From NCBI GenBank assembly GCA_964600165.1, contig CAZRIP010000093.1, forward strand, positions 1 through 16,108: DNA of 16,108 bases. Reading direction: 5' to 3'. The notes beneath the pieces were generated by a model, which made no database searches, had not been told where the DNA came from, and was given only the letters and a program-made list of their open reading frames with translations. Made by a program: the position numbers and the translations under genes. Positions 6,688 to 14,839 of this stretch are shown here, piece by piece. This DNA comes from CAZRIP01 sp964600165. GTDB taxonomy: Bacteria; Elusimicrobiota; Elusimicrobia; UBA1565; UBA9628. Each line of letters opens with the position of its first letter. Positions within the stretch are counted from its first letter, which is position 1.

Positions 6688-8001
6688 CTAGGACTTCTTC
6701 GCGGCCTTCGTGCGCCGCGCGAAGGAGCCGGACAGCTCCAGCTCGAGCTTCTCGATCTTGGCCTTGGCCGCGGCGAGTTGGCGCTTGAGCGCCTCCGCGT
6801 GTCCCGCGCGTTCGGCCTCGGCGCGCGCGCGCTGCTCCGCGGCCAGAAGAGCGTTGGTCTCGTCGAGCTTCCGGCGCGTCTCGACGAGCCGTAGGCGCTC
6901 CCGATCGAGCTCTTGCTCGAGCTCCCGCCGCGCGCCCTCGAGCTTTTGCCGCGCGAGCTCGTGCTCGCCGCGCGTGAGCGCGCGCTCTTGCAGAGCGCGC
7001 TCGAGCTCGGCGCGGGCTCTTTCGGCGTCGCGTCGAGCGCTCTCGAGCTCGGCGCGAGCGGACACGGATTGAGCGCTGGCGGCCCAGCCTTCGGCCGCGG
7101 CGAGCTCGAGCCGGCGGCGATTCTCGGCCGAGGCTTCCAGGTTCGCCGCGAGCTCCTTGCGCTCGCGCTCGATCGTCTCGCGCGCGGCCTGGAGCCTCGC
7201 GCGCTCGTCCTCGGCCGCGGCGCGCGCGTCTTCGGCGGCGGCGCGCGCGTCTTCGGCAGAGGCGCGCGCGTTGTCGACGACCGCGCGGGCGTCTTCGATG
7301 GCGGCTTGGCGGTCCTCGACGGAGTCGCGCGCGGATTTCGCCTCGGTCCCGGAGGCCTCGAGCTGCGCGCGCAGCTCCTCTTCCCTCGATTCGAAATCGC
7401 GCTTGAGAGCCTGTTCCCGGATCAACGCGTCCGCGTCGGCGCCGCGAGCGCGCTCGGCGGCTCGCGAAAGCTCGAGGGCCAGATCATCCTCCAACTTGCG
7501 GGCGAGCGCGCGCGTCTTCGCGAGCTCCGCGCGCAGGCGGACGCTTTCGTCGGCGAGCCGGCCCTCGAGGCCCCGCAGCGCGGCGGGGATGCGGGCCAAG
7601 GAATCGCGCAGCTCGCGCTCGAGCGACGCGGAGTTGTCAGGCAGCGCTTCCTCCAGGCGATCGAGCTTCTCCTTGAAGCCTTGCAGCTCGGCCTCGAGCT
7701 TGGGATCGGCGGCGGCTGGAGCGAGATGCCGGATCGCCGAGAGCCAGCCGTCGCACGCGGCCTGGATCAGCGCGACGGCGCGTCGCGCGTCGCGGGAGAC
7801 GCCGCGCCATTGCCCGTCGACGGCGGCGAGAGCCTGAGAGGCTTTCTCCGTGCGCGCGCAGAGGTCGTCCCACGCCGAACGTATCTCGTCGGCGTCCAGA
7901 CCCGGCTGCTCGTGGAGGCGCGCGCGCCAAGGCTCCACGCAGGCCCGCAGGCCGTCGATCACCTCGCGCAGCGCCGCCTGACCGGAACGCGCCTTGGCCA
8001 T
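6688..8001 (-). CDS. Long coiled-coil protein co-transcribed with a PhoB-like regulator
   Basis: A 437-residue protein, rich in Ala, Glu, Arg and Leu, with no signal peptide or membrane segment. Residues 1-95 look like a helical bundle with scattered Trp (25, 44, 65, 86). From about 102 to 425 it is almost continuous coiled coil, including near-perfect heptads of the ARAAAED type at about 237-270. The C-terminus ends in a basic tail (FARRTKAAKKS). The ATG at 8001-7999 overlaps the TGA of the response regulator by one base (TGATG), so the two are translationally coupled. A longer frame running up to 8517 is only the regulator gene read out of frame. No known family is recognised; coiled-coil matches to SMC or myosin-like proteins would be compositional. 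It may act as a scaffold or output partner of the regulator. Confidence 0.82.
   Translation of the reverse strand: MAKARSGQAALREVIDGLRACVEPWRARLHEQPGLDADEIRSAWDDLCARTEKASQALAAVDGQWRGVSRDARRAVALIQAACDGWLSAIRHLAPAAADPKLEAELQGFKEKLDRLEEALPDNSASLERELRDSLARIPAALRGLEGRLADESVRLRAELAKTRALARKLEDDLALELSRAAERARGADADALIREQALKRDFESREEELRAQLEASGTEAKSARDSVEDRQAAIEDARAVVDNARASAEDARAAAEDARAAAEDERARLQAARETIERERKELAANLEASAENRRRLELAAAEGWAASAQSVSARAELESARRDAERARAELERALQERALTRGEHELARQKLEGARRELEQELDRERLRLVETRRKLDETNALLAAEQRARAEAERAGHAEALKRQLAAAKAKIEKLELELSGSFARRTKAAKKS
7192..7293. repeat. Heptad-encoding 21-bp imperfect repeats
   Basis: The minus strand encodes successive seven-residue units of the EDARAAA/EDARASA type, visible on the plus strand as recurring GCGCGCGTCTTCGGCGG words. 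The arrangement suits growth of the coiled coil by in-frame duplication and is not a CRISPR or mobile repeat. Confidence 0.7.
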
Positions 8002-8696
8002 CAGCGCGCGACCTCCGGCGAGCTGCGGTAGCGGTAGCCGAAGCGCTCGACGGTCTCGATCCAGCGGCTCGCGCGCTTGCCTAGCGAGCGGCGCAGGCGG
8101 CTGACCGCGACGTCGACGGTGCGCGTGTTGGCGAAGCGGCTCATGCCCCAGACGGTCTCGAGCAAATAAGGACGGCTGAGCACGCGCCCGGACTTGCGCA
8201 TCAAGATCTCCAACAGCTCGAACTCGCGCGGATTGAGAGCGACCGGCGTGCGCCGCACCCAGCATTGGTGGCGCTCGGGGTCCAAGGTGACGGCGCCGAT
8301 CGCGAGCGCGGGGCCCCAGATCTTTTGCCGCTCGAAGCGCCGCCGCAGCGCCGAGCGCACGCGCGCGGCGAGCTCGGCCGGCTCGCAGGCCTTGAGCACG
8401 TAGTCGTCGGCGCCCCACTCGAACGCGTCGACGGCCTCCTCGTCGCTTTTGCGCGCGCTGACGGCGATGACGGGCGCCTCGCGCCCCGCGTCGGTTTGGC
8501 GCAGAATCTTGAGCCAATTGAGGCCGTCGACGCCGTCCAAGTCGACGAGGGCGAGATCGCAGCCGCCGGCCAAGATGCGATTGAGCCCCTCGGCGGCCGT
8601 GGCGGCCGCGGCGACGTGGTAATCGGCGCCCATCGCCGCCGCGGCGTCGGCGCGCCAGTCCTTGTCGCCGGTGATGAACAGTAGTCTGTAGCCCAT
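8001..8696 (-). CDS. OmpR/PhoB-family response regulator with a degenerate receiver
   Basis: A 231-residue protein. The receiver (1-120) keeps Asp52 at the phosphorylation position, Ser80 and Lys102. The acidic pair that binds magnesium (ED in PhoB at the end of beta1) reads Thr9-Gly10, the loop after Asp52 is about two residues short, and the usual KP reads KA. The winged-helix domain (about 128-226) is intact, with the LNPREFELLEIL, RPYLLETVWG and TRTVDVAVSRLRRSLG segments and the GYRYR wing. It is therefore a DNA-binding regulator that may not depend on phosphorylation. No kinase gene is beside it on its own strand; one lies in the divergent operon. A clear promoter precedes it, with an 11-bp-phased array just upstream, and it overlaps the coiled-coil gene at its 3' end. 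The start is the ATG at 8696-8694; no Shine-Dalgarno is visible. Confidence 0.9.
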   Translation of the reverse strand: MGYRLLFITGDKDWRADAAAAMGADYHVAAAATAAEGLNRILAGGCDLALVDLDGVDGLNWLKILRQTDAGREAPVIAVSARKSDEEAVDAFEWGADDYVLKACEPAELAARVRSALRRRFERQKIWGPALAIGAVTLDPERHQCWVRRTPVALNPREFELLEILMRKSGRVLSRPYLLETVWGMSRFANTRTVDVAVSRLRRSLGKRASRWIETVERFGYRYRSSPEVAR

Positions 8697-8727
8697 TGGG
8701 GTCGGTTTTCGCGCCGCTGCTTCGGAA

Positions 8728-8755
8728 AGTATAGCTGGGATCGGCGAAAAATCAA
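8728..8755 (-). promoter_or_regulatory. Promoter of the PhoB-like regulator: TTGATT-N16-TATACT
   Basis: Read on the minus strand, TTGATT (8755-8750) and TATACT (8733-8728) are separated by 16 bases. These match the sigma70 hexamers at 4/6 and 5/6. The expected transcript start near 8721 gives a leader of about 24 bases. Confidence 0.7.
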
Positions 8756-8764
8756 GTCCGATTT

Positions 8765-8803
8765 GTTACATAGGCGTCACCTTTGGGTAACTCTCCCGTA
8801 ACG
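8765..8803. promoter_or_regulatory. Four GTNAC words phased at exactly 11 bp (candidate winged-helix operator)
   Basis: GTTAC (8765-8769), GTCAC (8776-8780), GTAAC (8787-8791) and GTAAC (8798-8802) start 11 bp apart. OmpR/PhoB-type regulators bind tandem sites repeated every 11 bp (one per monomer, same face of the helix), and the PhoB box core TGTCA resembles the second unit. The array ends 9 bases upstream of the regulator's -35, at about -44 to -82, a usual place for an activator, and it lies between the regulator and the divergent REC-led operon. The most likely ligand is the regulator at 8001-8696. Confidence 0.65.
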
Positions 8804-8863
8804 CCGCGAAGCCACCCTGGCGGGAATGAATGACTCTATTAGGGAAAACATTTTACCTCGTAC

Positions 8864-8869
8864 GGGAGG
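8864..8869 (+). promoter_or_regulatory. Ribosome binding site of the REC-only gene
   Basis: GGGAGG stands 4 bases before ATG 8874. It supports this start, where the receiver fold begins (MFRIAAVEDD), over the in-frame ATG at 8826 that would add 16 residues foreign to the fold. Confidence 0.8.
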
Positions 8870-8873
8870 CTCC

Positions 8874-9260
8874 ATGTTTCGGATCGCGGCGGTCGAAGAC
8901 GACGTGTTGATGCAGCAGGCGCTGCGCGAGATGGTGACGCGAGGCGGTCATGAATTCGTGCTCTATCCCGACGGCGGCTCGGCGCTCAAGGGCGTCGCAG
9001 TCGACCGGCCAGACCTGATCCTCCTCGACATGCACCTTCCCGATCTCACCGGCCACGAGATCTGCCGCCGGCTCAAGGCCGACGACGCGACCCGCCACAT
9101 CCCGGTCCTGATCCTGACCGGCGAGGCGCGCGATTTGGAAAGCCGCGTCGGCGGCCTCGACGTCGGCGCCGAGGATTATCTCTTCAAGCCGATCAGCCCG
9201 AAGGTGCTGATGGCGCGCGTCAACCAGATCCTGAAACTCTCGTCGGGGCCCGCCCGCTAA
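8874..9260 (+). CDS. REC-only (CheY-like) response regulator
   Basis: A 128-residue stand-alone receiver domain with the full canonical site: acidic pair Glu9-Asp10, phospho-acceptor Asp52 in LLDMHLPD, Thr82 and Lys105-Pro106. It has no output domain, so it must act by protein contact or as a relay step. It leads the plus-strand run containing a surface protein, a PorV-like barrel and a HAMP histidine kinase, and that kinase is its most likely partner. The upstream region holds the 11-bp array and a weak TCTATT (8835-8840) without a -35, which would suit an activator-dependent promoter. The surface protein gene begins 7 bases after its stop. Confidence 0.92.
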   Translation: MFRIAAVEDDVLMQQALREMVTRGGHEFVLYPDGGSALKGVAVDRPDLILLDMHLPDLTGHEICRRLKADDATRHIPVLILTGEARDLESRVGGLDVGAEDYLFKPISPKVLMARVNQILKLSSGPAR

Positions 9261-9267
9261 GAGCCGC

Positions 9268-11568
9268 GTGCTTCAACTGCTGCTCGCCGCGCTGCTCTTG
9301 CCCTTGGCCCAGCCGGCCAAGGGCGAGCCGCGTCTGACGGGCGGCGTCGATTCCATCCCGCGCAACCTCGTCGCCGGCGGCGGGGGCCAGATGAGCTCGG
9401 CGGGCTACGCGCTGACGGACGCGGTCGGCGAGGGCGCGATCTCGACGTTCACGGTCGCGTCGAACAACCTCGAGGCGGGCCTGATGCCGATGATCGCGCA
9501 GCCCGGCACGATCACGGCCCTGACCCTCGTCACCAAGGACACGGGCTCGGTCGAGCTCAGCTGGACCTCGCCGGGCTTGGACGGGTTTATCGGCGGCGTC
9601 GTCAACGGCTACTACCGCGTCGACTTCACCTCCGATCCGGCCCATCACGTCTTCGATCCGACGGTCTACCAGACGCAGATCGCGACGACCGTCTCGCCCG
9701 GCGACCAGCAGTTTTACACGCTGACGGGCCTGCTGCCGAACACGACGTACTTCGCCCGCGTCTACCTCGCCGACGCTCGGCTTTCGGTGGCGGAGACTTC
9801 GCCGGAGGACGACGACTCCACGCTGGCCTACCCGCCCGCCGCGCCGGTCATCACCGGCGTCTTCTCGACGAGCGTGACGTTCTCGTGGAGCCTGCCGGCG
9901 CCGGGCGGGGCGGAGGGCTTCCGCGCGGACTCGTCCTCGACGGACTTCGGCGCGCTGTATCCCGGCGGCGTCGTGACGTCCTCGATGACCGGCAACGGCA
10001 CGACGATCTCGCTGACGGTCGTCGGGCTCACGCCTCACATCACGTATTACTTCAAGCTCGCGAGCCTCAACTGGCAGGGCGACACCAACTTCACGTCTAT
10101 CTTGAGCACGTTGACGCTGCCGGGCGGCCCGGTCCCGATCACGAGCCTCGCGCTCGCGGGCGACGCGCTGGGCCGCACCGTCACGCTGTCGTGGAATAAC
10201 CCGGTCTTCGCCAATCCCGCCGGCGTGACGATCCTGGTCAGCTCGAGCCCGATCACGACGAGCCTCGTCGACGGCGCGGCCTATCCGCCGGGCACGGCGT
10301 TCGGCGACGGCTCGGTCGTCGGCTCGAGCGCGCCGACGCCGACGGCGACCTACCTGCAGGGCGGGCTCAAGCTCAACACGACCGCCTACTTCGCCCTCTA
10401 CTCGCGCGACGTCGCCAACACGTTCTCGGTCTCGGTCTCGACCTACATCGTCTTGAACCTGCCGCCGATGGCCGCGCCGGGCTTGAGCGAGCAGTTGAGC
10501 GCCGACGGCTCCTCGGTCACGCTCAACTGGTGGCAGGTGACCTCGTTCCTGGACGGGACGAGCTTCAACCGCCCGTTCAATCCGATCTCCTGGGAGCTAG
10601 ACCGCTACGACGTCTGGCGGGCGACCGGCATCGTCCATTCCACCTGGACGCTCGTGGCCTCGACGGCGGCGGCCGCGTCGTCGGCGATCACGGCCCTGCC
10701 CGCGGTGGGCGGGCTCTATTACTACAAGGTCGTCTCGCGCAACGCCTTCAACGGCTCCGGCGCCGACGCCGGGATGGTCATCGACACCCTCGGCAATCTC
10801 TACGTCGTCGACGACGACGGGGTCACGCGGCTGCAGATCCCGCCCTTCGCGGCGAGCGTCGTGCAGCCGTCCGGCAACCCGACCGGCCGCCCGTTGCTCA
10901 TCCGCTCGGTCGACCGTCCGCAGGACCTCGGCGGGACGGTGGTCCGCTCCCTCGAGTTCACGCCTTACGTCTCGCCGACCGACGTCGCGACGTTCTTGCC
11001 GAACGCGGCGAGCCCGAGCTTCAACATCGTGCTGGGCTATCAAACCGCCGGCGGCGTCGTCGTGCCGAGCGGCCTGGGCGCAGCGGGCGCCAAAGCGCTC
11101 TCGCCCGGAGTCATGGCGGTCAACGCGTCCAACACCCTCTCGGCCTACGTCGTCGGGGCCGACGCCTCGGCCACGAAGATCTTCGGCGCCGTCGACGCCG
11201 TGGACCAGACCGTCAACGTCCAGACGGGGATGATGGGCAATTATCAGATCCGCACGATCGCCCAGACGCAGAGCTTCGCCTTCGACCTCTCCGGCGTCTC
11301 CAACAAGGTCATCACGCCCAACGGCGACGGGATCAACGACACCGTCGTATTCACGTTCGATAATCCGCTCGGCTCGGCGGTCCTCGGGAAGATCTACGAC
11401 ATCCGCGGCGGCTTCGTCGCCGACCTCGCGCCGGGCCCGATCGCCGGCTCGAGCCTCAAGTGGGACGGCCGGGCCGGCAACGGCGGCGTCGTCAGCCAGG
11501 GCGTCTACATCTACCAGATCAGAGCCGAGGGCAAGACGTTCACCGGCACGGTGGTGGTGGTCAGATGA
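9268..11568 (+). CDS. FN3-repeat surface protein with a gliding/T9SS-type C-terminal domain
   Basis: A 766-residue exported protein. The signal peptide is at 1-19 (Leu-rich, LAQPAKG). A short conserved N-terminal segment (about 25-75, with AGGGGQMSSAGYALTDAVGE) is followed by about four fibronectin type III-like domains (79-188, 189-285, 286-397, 400-510), each with the TVTLSW/VELSW strand and the LxPNTTYF-type turn. A beta-rich region leads to a terminal domain from about 672 with ITPNGDGIND at 682-691 and a closing GVYIYQIRAEGKTFTGTVVVVR-like strand pair. This is the signature of the CHU_C / type B gliding-associated or FlgD-Ig-like C-terminal domain used for surface attachment. The start GTG 9268 directly precedes the signal peptide; no Shine-Dalgarno is seen. 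Its stop overlaps the barrel gene by ATGA. Substrate or ligand is unknown. Confidence 0.87.
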   Translation: MLQLLLAALLLPLAQPAKGEPRLTGGVDSIPRNLVAGGGGQMSSAGYALTDAVGEGAISTFTVASNNLEAGLMPMIAQPGTITALTLVTKDTGSVELSWTSPGLDGFIGGVVNGYYRVDFTSDPAHHVFDPTVYQTQIATTVSPGDQQFYTLTGLLPNTTYFARVYLADARLSVAETSPEDDDSTLAYPPAAPVITGVFSTSVTFSWSLPAPGGAEGFRADSSSTDFGALYPGGVVTSSMTGNGTTISLTVVGLTPHITYYFKLASLNWQGDTNFTSILSTLTLPGGPVPITSLALAGDALGRTVTLSWNNPVFANPAGVTILVSSSPITTSLVDGAAYPPGTAFGDGSVVGSSAPTPTATYLQGGLKLNTTAYFALYSRDVANTFSVSVSTYIVLNLPPMAAPGLSEQLSADGSSVTLNWWQVTSFLDGTSFNRPFNPISWELDRYDVWRATGIVHSTWTLVASTAAAASSAITALPAVGGLYYYKVVSRNAFNGSGADAGMVIDTLGNLYVVDDDGVTRLQIPPFAASVVQPSGNPTGRPLLIRSVDRPQDLGGTVVRSLEFTPYVSPTDVATFLPNAASPSFNIVLGYQTAGGVVVPSGLGAAGAKALSPGVMAVNASNTLSAYVVGADASATKIFGAVDAVDQTVNVQTGMMGNYQIRTIAQTQSFAFDLSGVSNKVITPNGDGINDTVVFTFDNPLGSAVLGKIYDIRGGFVADLAPGPIAGSSLKWDGRAGNGGVVSQGVYIYQIRAEGKTFTGTVVVVR

Positions 11569-13502
11569 AGCGCGTCCTGATCGCCGCCGTCGTCGCGCTG
11601 CTCGCGGGCGCTCCCGCGCGAGCGGCCTTCGACGACCTCGGCGTCGGCGCGCGCGCGCCGGGCATGGGAAACGCGTTCGTGCCCGTGGCCGACGACGTCT
11701 ACGGGATCTATTACAACCCGGCCGGCCTCGGGCTGCTCGAGACCCCGCAGATCGGCACGTCCTACACCTCGCTCTACCCCGGACTGACCGACGGCTCCGC
11801 GCTCGCGACGTCGTTCATGGCCTACGCGCAGCCTCTCTCGCGAGGGAAAGACGGGACACTCGGCGTCGCCTGGAACGCCTTCACGCTCAACAGCAGCCTC
11901 TATCGGGAGGACAGCTTTTATCTGTCGTACGGTCGGCGGCTCGCGGATTGGGGCGACGGCGGGCAGCTCTACGCCGGGTTGAGCGGCAAATATCTCCGGA
12001 CTTCGCTGGGCTCGTTCAGCGAGGCGACCAACGGCGTGCCGACCAACGGCGTCGTGGGCAACGGCTCCACGGACCCGGCGCTGCGCAAGCGCACGCGCGG
12101 CGCGTTCGACTCCGACCTCGGCCTGCTTTACCGCCTCGGCAAGAACTACGCCGCCGGCGTGAGCGTGATCCACGCCAACCAGCCGAACGTGGCGTTCAGC
12201 GGCGACGACCGCCTGCCGATGGGCGTCAAGCTCGGCCTCGACTATCGCAGCTTGATCTCGAACGTCGTGCTGGAGTACGACACCGAGCGCGGGCCGACGC
12301 AAGTGCGCGACAACGTCCTGACCGTCGGGCTCGAGCGCTGGCTGCCGACGGTGTTTTACGGCGACTTCGGCTTGCGCGGCGGCTTGTCTCTCGGCTCGCG
12401 GGACATGCGCGAGGCGTCGGCGGGCGCGTCGTATCGCACGCACCGCCTGGAGTTCGACTACAGCTTGGGCCTGCCGCTGGGCGGCGTCGCGACCGCGTTC
12501 CAGTCCCAGCGCGTGGCGCTGACGCTGCGCTTCGGCGGTCTCTCGCAGCCCGAGGAGTCCCTGGCGCTCGTGCTCGAGGCGATGAAGCAGTTCAAGGCGG
12601 GCCAGCCCGTCGACCTCAAAGTGAACGAAGGCCAGCTCAGCGGCGGCGAGCGGCTGACGATCGACGAGTTTTTAGCGCAGTCTAGGGGCTCGATGAACCG
12701 CGCGCAATACGGGGCCGCGCTCGACTTCTTCGGCAAGGCGCTGTCGGTCGCGCCCGCCAACCAAGAGCTGCTCTCGCGCTACGGTCGCCTCAACGTCGTC
12801 GCGCAGGAGTTCAAGGCGCTGCCCAACTACAAGTCCGACCCGGCCCAGGCGACGCTGCACCTGGCCATCCTCGCCTATCTCGGCGGCGACGACCTGGAGG
12901 CCGTGCGCCAGGCGACGGAGGCGCTCTCGGTCAAGCCGGACTGGAAAGAAGCCGGCGTCTTCTTGGGCATGCTCGAGGTCGTCACGGGCGTCAAGCGCGC
13001 CACCTTCCCGCCGCAGCGCGTCGATCGCGACGCCGCCGTCAAGCTCGCGCGGGCCAACGCCGCGATCGAGGACGGCGATTACGCCTTGGCCATCGAGCTC
13101 GCCGACGACGTGCTGAAGACCCAGCCCGGGAACGTCGCCGCGTGGGAGGACCTCGGGACTTCTTACTTCGCGCTGCGCAAGTTCGACCGCGCGCTGGCGG
13201 CGTGGCGAAAGGCCTTCGACCTCGAGAAGAGCCCCGCGATGCGCAAGGCCATCGCGAACTACCTGAAGGCCATCAACCGCGCCAAGGATCGCTCGCACGC
13301 GGTCGAGGCGCCGGTCGAATCCGAAGCGCGGCCCGCGATGACGCCGGAGCGCGAGCGCGCGCTGTTCAACCAGGCCCTCGATCTCTACACCAAGCGCCAG
13401 TTCGACGACGCGAAGTCGCTCCTCGAGCAGATCCTCGACGCCGACCCGCAGAACATCGAGGCGCAGAAAGCCCTCCGGAGAGTCAAGAGCGAGATGCCAT
13501 GA
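11565..13502 (+). CDS. PorV/PorQ-like outer membrane barrel fused to TPRs
   Basis: A 645-residue protein. Signal peptide at 1-20 (AGAPARA). The mature start GVGARAPGMGNAFVPVADD, then YYNPAGL, is the hallmark of PorV/PorQ-type (UPF0164-like) outer membrane barrels, and alternating hydrophobic strands run to about residue 325. The C-terminal half (about 330-645) is alpha-helical with TPR-like units at about 377-405, 491-560 and 594-645 (FNQALDLYTKRQFDDAKSLL, LDADPQNIEAQKAL). In Bacteroidota, PorV brings T9SS cargo with a C-terminal domain to the surface. Here the barrel gene directly follows a protein with a related C-terminal domain, so a cargo/anchor relationship is plausible. No T9SS core genes (porKLMN, sprA) are in the window. 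The ATG is set by the 4-base overlap with the preceding stop; it overlaps the kinase gene in the same way. Confidence 0.85.
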   Translation: MKRVLIAAVVALLAGAPARAAFDDLGVGARAPGMGNAFVPVADDVYGIYYNPAGLGLLETPQIGTSYTSLYPGLTDGSALATSFMAYAQPLSRGKDGTLGVAWNAFTLNSSLYREDSFYLSYGRRLADWGDGGQLYAGLSGKYLRTSLGSFSEATNGVPTNGVVGNGSTDPALRKRTRGAFDSDLGLLYRLGKNYAAGVSVIHANQPNVAFSGDDRLPMGVKLGLDYRSLISNVVLEYDTERGPTQVRDNVLTVGLERWLPTVFYGDFGLRGGLSLGSRDMREASAGASYRTHRLEFDYSLGLPLGGVATAFQSQRVALTLRFGGLSQPEESLALVLEAMKQFKAGQPVDLKVNEGQLSGGERLTIDEFLAQSRGSMNRAQYGAALDFFGKALSVAPANQELLSRYGRLNVVAQEFKALPNYKSDPAQATLHLAILAYLGGDDLEAVRQATEALSVKPDWKEAGVFLGMLEVVTGVKRATFPPQRVDRDAAVKLARANAAIEDGDYALAIELADDVLKTQPGNVAAWEDLGTSYFALRKFDRALAAWRKAFDLEKSPAMRKAIANYLKAINRAKDRSHAVEAPVESEARPAMTPERERALFNQALDLYTKRQFDDAKSLLEQILDADPQNIEAQKALRRVKSEMP

Positions 13503-14839
13503 AAATCAGAACCCAGTTTTCCCTGATGACGACCGTCCTCATCGGCGCCGTCGTCGCCTCGATCGCGCTGGCGGTCACGCGCAGCGAGCGCAAGATCATC
13601 GAGGCCGAGTCCGCTGAGCGCCTGGCGGCGGTGACCGACGGAGTCGTCCGGCTGGCGCAGGAGTCCTTGACCGGGCGCGATCCGCTGATGCTCCTGAGCT
13701 ATCTCATGTTCTTGCAGCGGGAGCGCGCCGAGCTCGCGTTCGCCGCGGTCACGTCCGAGGGCCACACCTCGACGATCGGCGAGGAAGCTCCGGACCTCGT
13801 GTATTTGAGCCGCTCGGTGGCGGCGGGCTCCGCCGCCGTCGAGGTCAAGCTCGGGTTCCGTCAGGCCGCCATCGCGGCCGAGGTCGAGCGCGCGCTGCGC
13901 CCGTTGATCGCGCGCACGCTCGGCATCGCCGCGCTCTTCATGGCGCTCGGCATCTTGGGGGCGATGACGCTCTCGAGCCTGCTGACCGGCCCCCTGCTCG
14001 AGCTCTCGGCCGCGGCCGCCCAGGTCAAAGAAGGCAGCCTCGACGTGACCGTGCCGGTCAAGGGCCGCAACGAGATCTCCGCGCTCGCGCGGAAATTCAA
14101 CGCGATGACGGCTCGGCTCAAGGAGCTCGTGACTTTCCGCGAGGACATCATGCACACGCTGACCCACGAGCTCAATACGCCCCTCGGCGGGCTGCAAGCT
14201 TATCTCGAGATGTGGCTGGAAGGGGGCATGCCCTCCGAGGCGGCGCGCACGGAAGCCTTGTCGGCGATGGCGGCCACCGTCGCGCGGATGGAGCAGTCGC
14301 TGCAGAACGCGCTCAAGCTATTCAAGTCGACGGCGCGCGTGATGCAAGCCGAGCCCAAGCTCGTCTGGATCGACGAGCTCGCGCGCGACGCCTGCCGGCT
14401 CTTCGCCGCGACGGCCAAGAGCAAGAACGTCGAAGTCGCCGGGCTGACGGACGAAGTTTCCGAGTGCGCGTACTGCGACGAGGAGCTGCTGCGGCAAGTC
14501 GTCGTCAACCTCGTATCTAACGCGATCAAATATACGCCGTCCGGAGGGAAAGTGACGCTCACGCTCGACGGCGACACGCGCGAGGCGCGCTTCGCGGTCG
14601 CCGACACCGGGCCCGGCATCAAGCCCGACGACCTGCGGCACATTTTCACGAAGTTCTATCGCGCGGACTCCCAGGAGCGCATCCCGGGGACGGGCCTCGG
14701 CCTGGCGATCGCGCACAAGGCGGCGCAGTCGATCGGCGGGACGATCACCGTCGAGAGCGAAGTGGGCAAAGGAACGATTTTTCGCGTGACGATACCCAAG
14801 CCGGAGCCGGAAGAGATCGAGGCGGGAGAAGGACTATGA
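13499..14839 (+). CDS. Membrane histidine kinase (HAMP-HisKA-HATPase)
   Basis: A 446-residue sensor kinase. Transmembrane segments at about 7-27 and 141-163 bracket an extracytoplasmic sensor region of about 110 residues with no named fold. HAMP follows at about 164-213 and the H-box LTHELNTPLGG carries phospho-acceptor His223. The ATPase domain shows the N-box (VVNLVSNAIKYTP, Asn337/Asn341), G1 (DTGPGI, 369-374), the F-box (IFTKFYR) and G2 (GTGLGLAIAHKAA, about 397). All catalytic motifs are present. It overlaps the barrel gene and the fibre-like gene by ATGA on both sides, so it is embedded in the surface-protein operon, with the REC-only protein upstream as its likely partner. A frame extending to 13142 is the out-of-frame reading of the barrel gene. 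Confidence 0.93.
   Translation: MKIRTQFSLMTTVLIGAVVASIALAVTRSERKIIEAESAERLAAVTDGVVRLAQESLTGRDPLMLLSYLMFLQRERAELAFAAVTSEGHTSTIGEEAPDLVYLSRSVAAGSAAVEVKLGFRQAAIAAEVERALRPLIARTLGIAALFMALGILGAMTLSSLLTGPLLELSAAAAQVKEGSLDVTVPVKGRNEISALARKFNAMTARLKELVTFREDIMHTLTHELNTPLGGLQAYLEMWLEGGMPSEAARTEALSAMAATVARMEQSLQNALKLFKSTARVMQAEPKLVWIDELARDACRLFAATAKSKNVEVAGLTDEVSECAYCDEELLRQVVVNLVSNAIKYTPSGGKVTLTLDGDTREARFAVADTGPGIKPDDLRHIFTKFYRADSQERIPGTGLGLAIAHKAAQSIGGTITVESEVGKGTIFRVTIPKPEPEEIEAGEGL

Noticed and set aside
6913..8031. 372-codon plus-strand frame opposite the coiled-coil gene
   Set aside because: Antisense of a repetitive Ala/Glu/Arg coding region; no start signal and no family motif.
8002..8517. N-terminal extension of the coiled-coil gene to about 609 residues
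   Set aside because: The extra part is the response regulator gene read out of frame, rich in Arg and without structure; the ATG at 8001 coupled to the regulator stop is the better start.
9220..10038. 272-codon minus-strand frame inside the FN3 protein gene
   Set aside because: Arg/Gly/Val-rich shadow; the plus frame has recognisable FN3 strands and a signal peptide.
11460..11564. 35-codon extension of the barrel gene
   Set aside because: It would place Arg/Gly-rich residues before a perfect signal peptide; the ATGA overlap at 11565 gives the natural start.
13142..13498. 119-codon extension upstream of the histidine kinase
   Set aside because: It overlaps the TPR region of the barrel gene in another frame; the kinase's first membrane segment starts right after ATG 13499.
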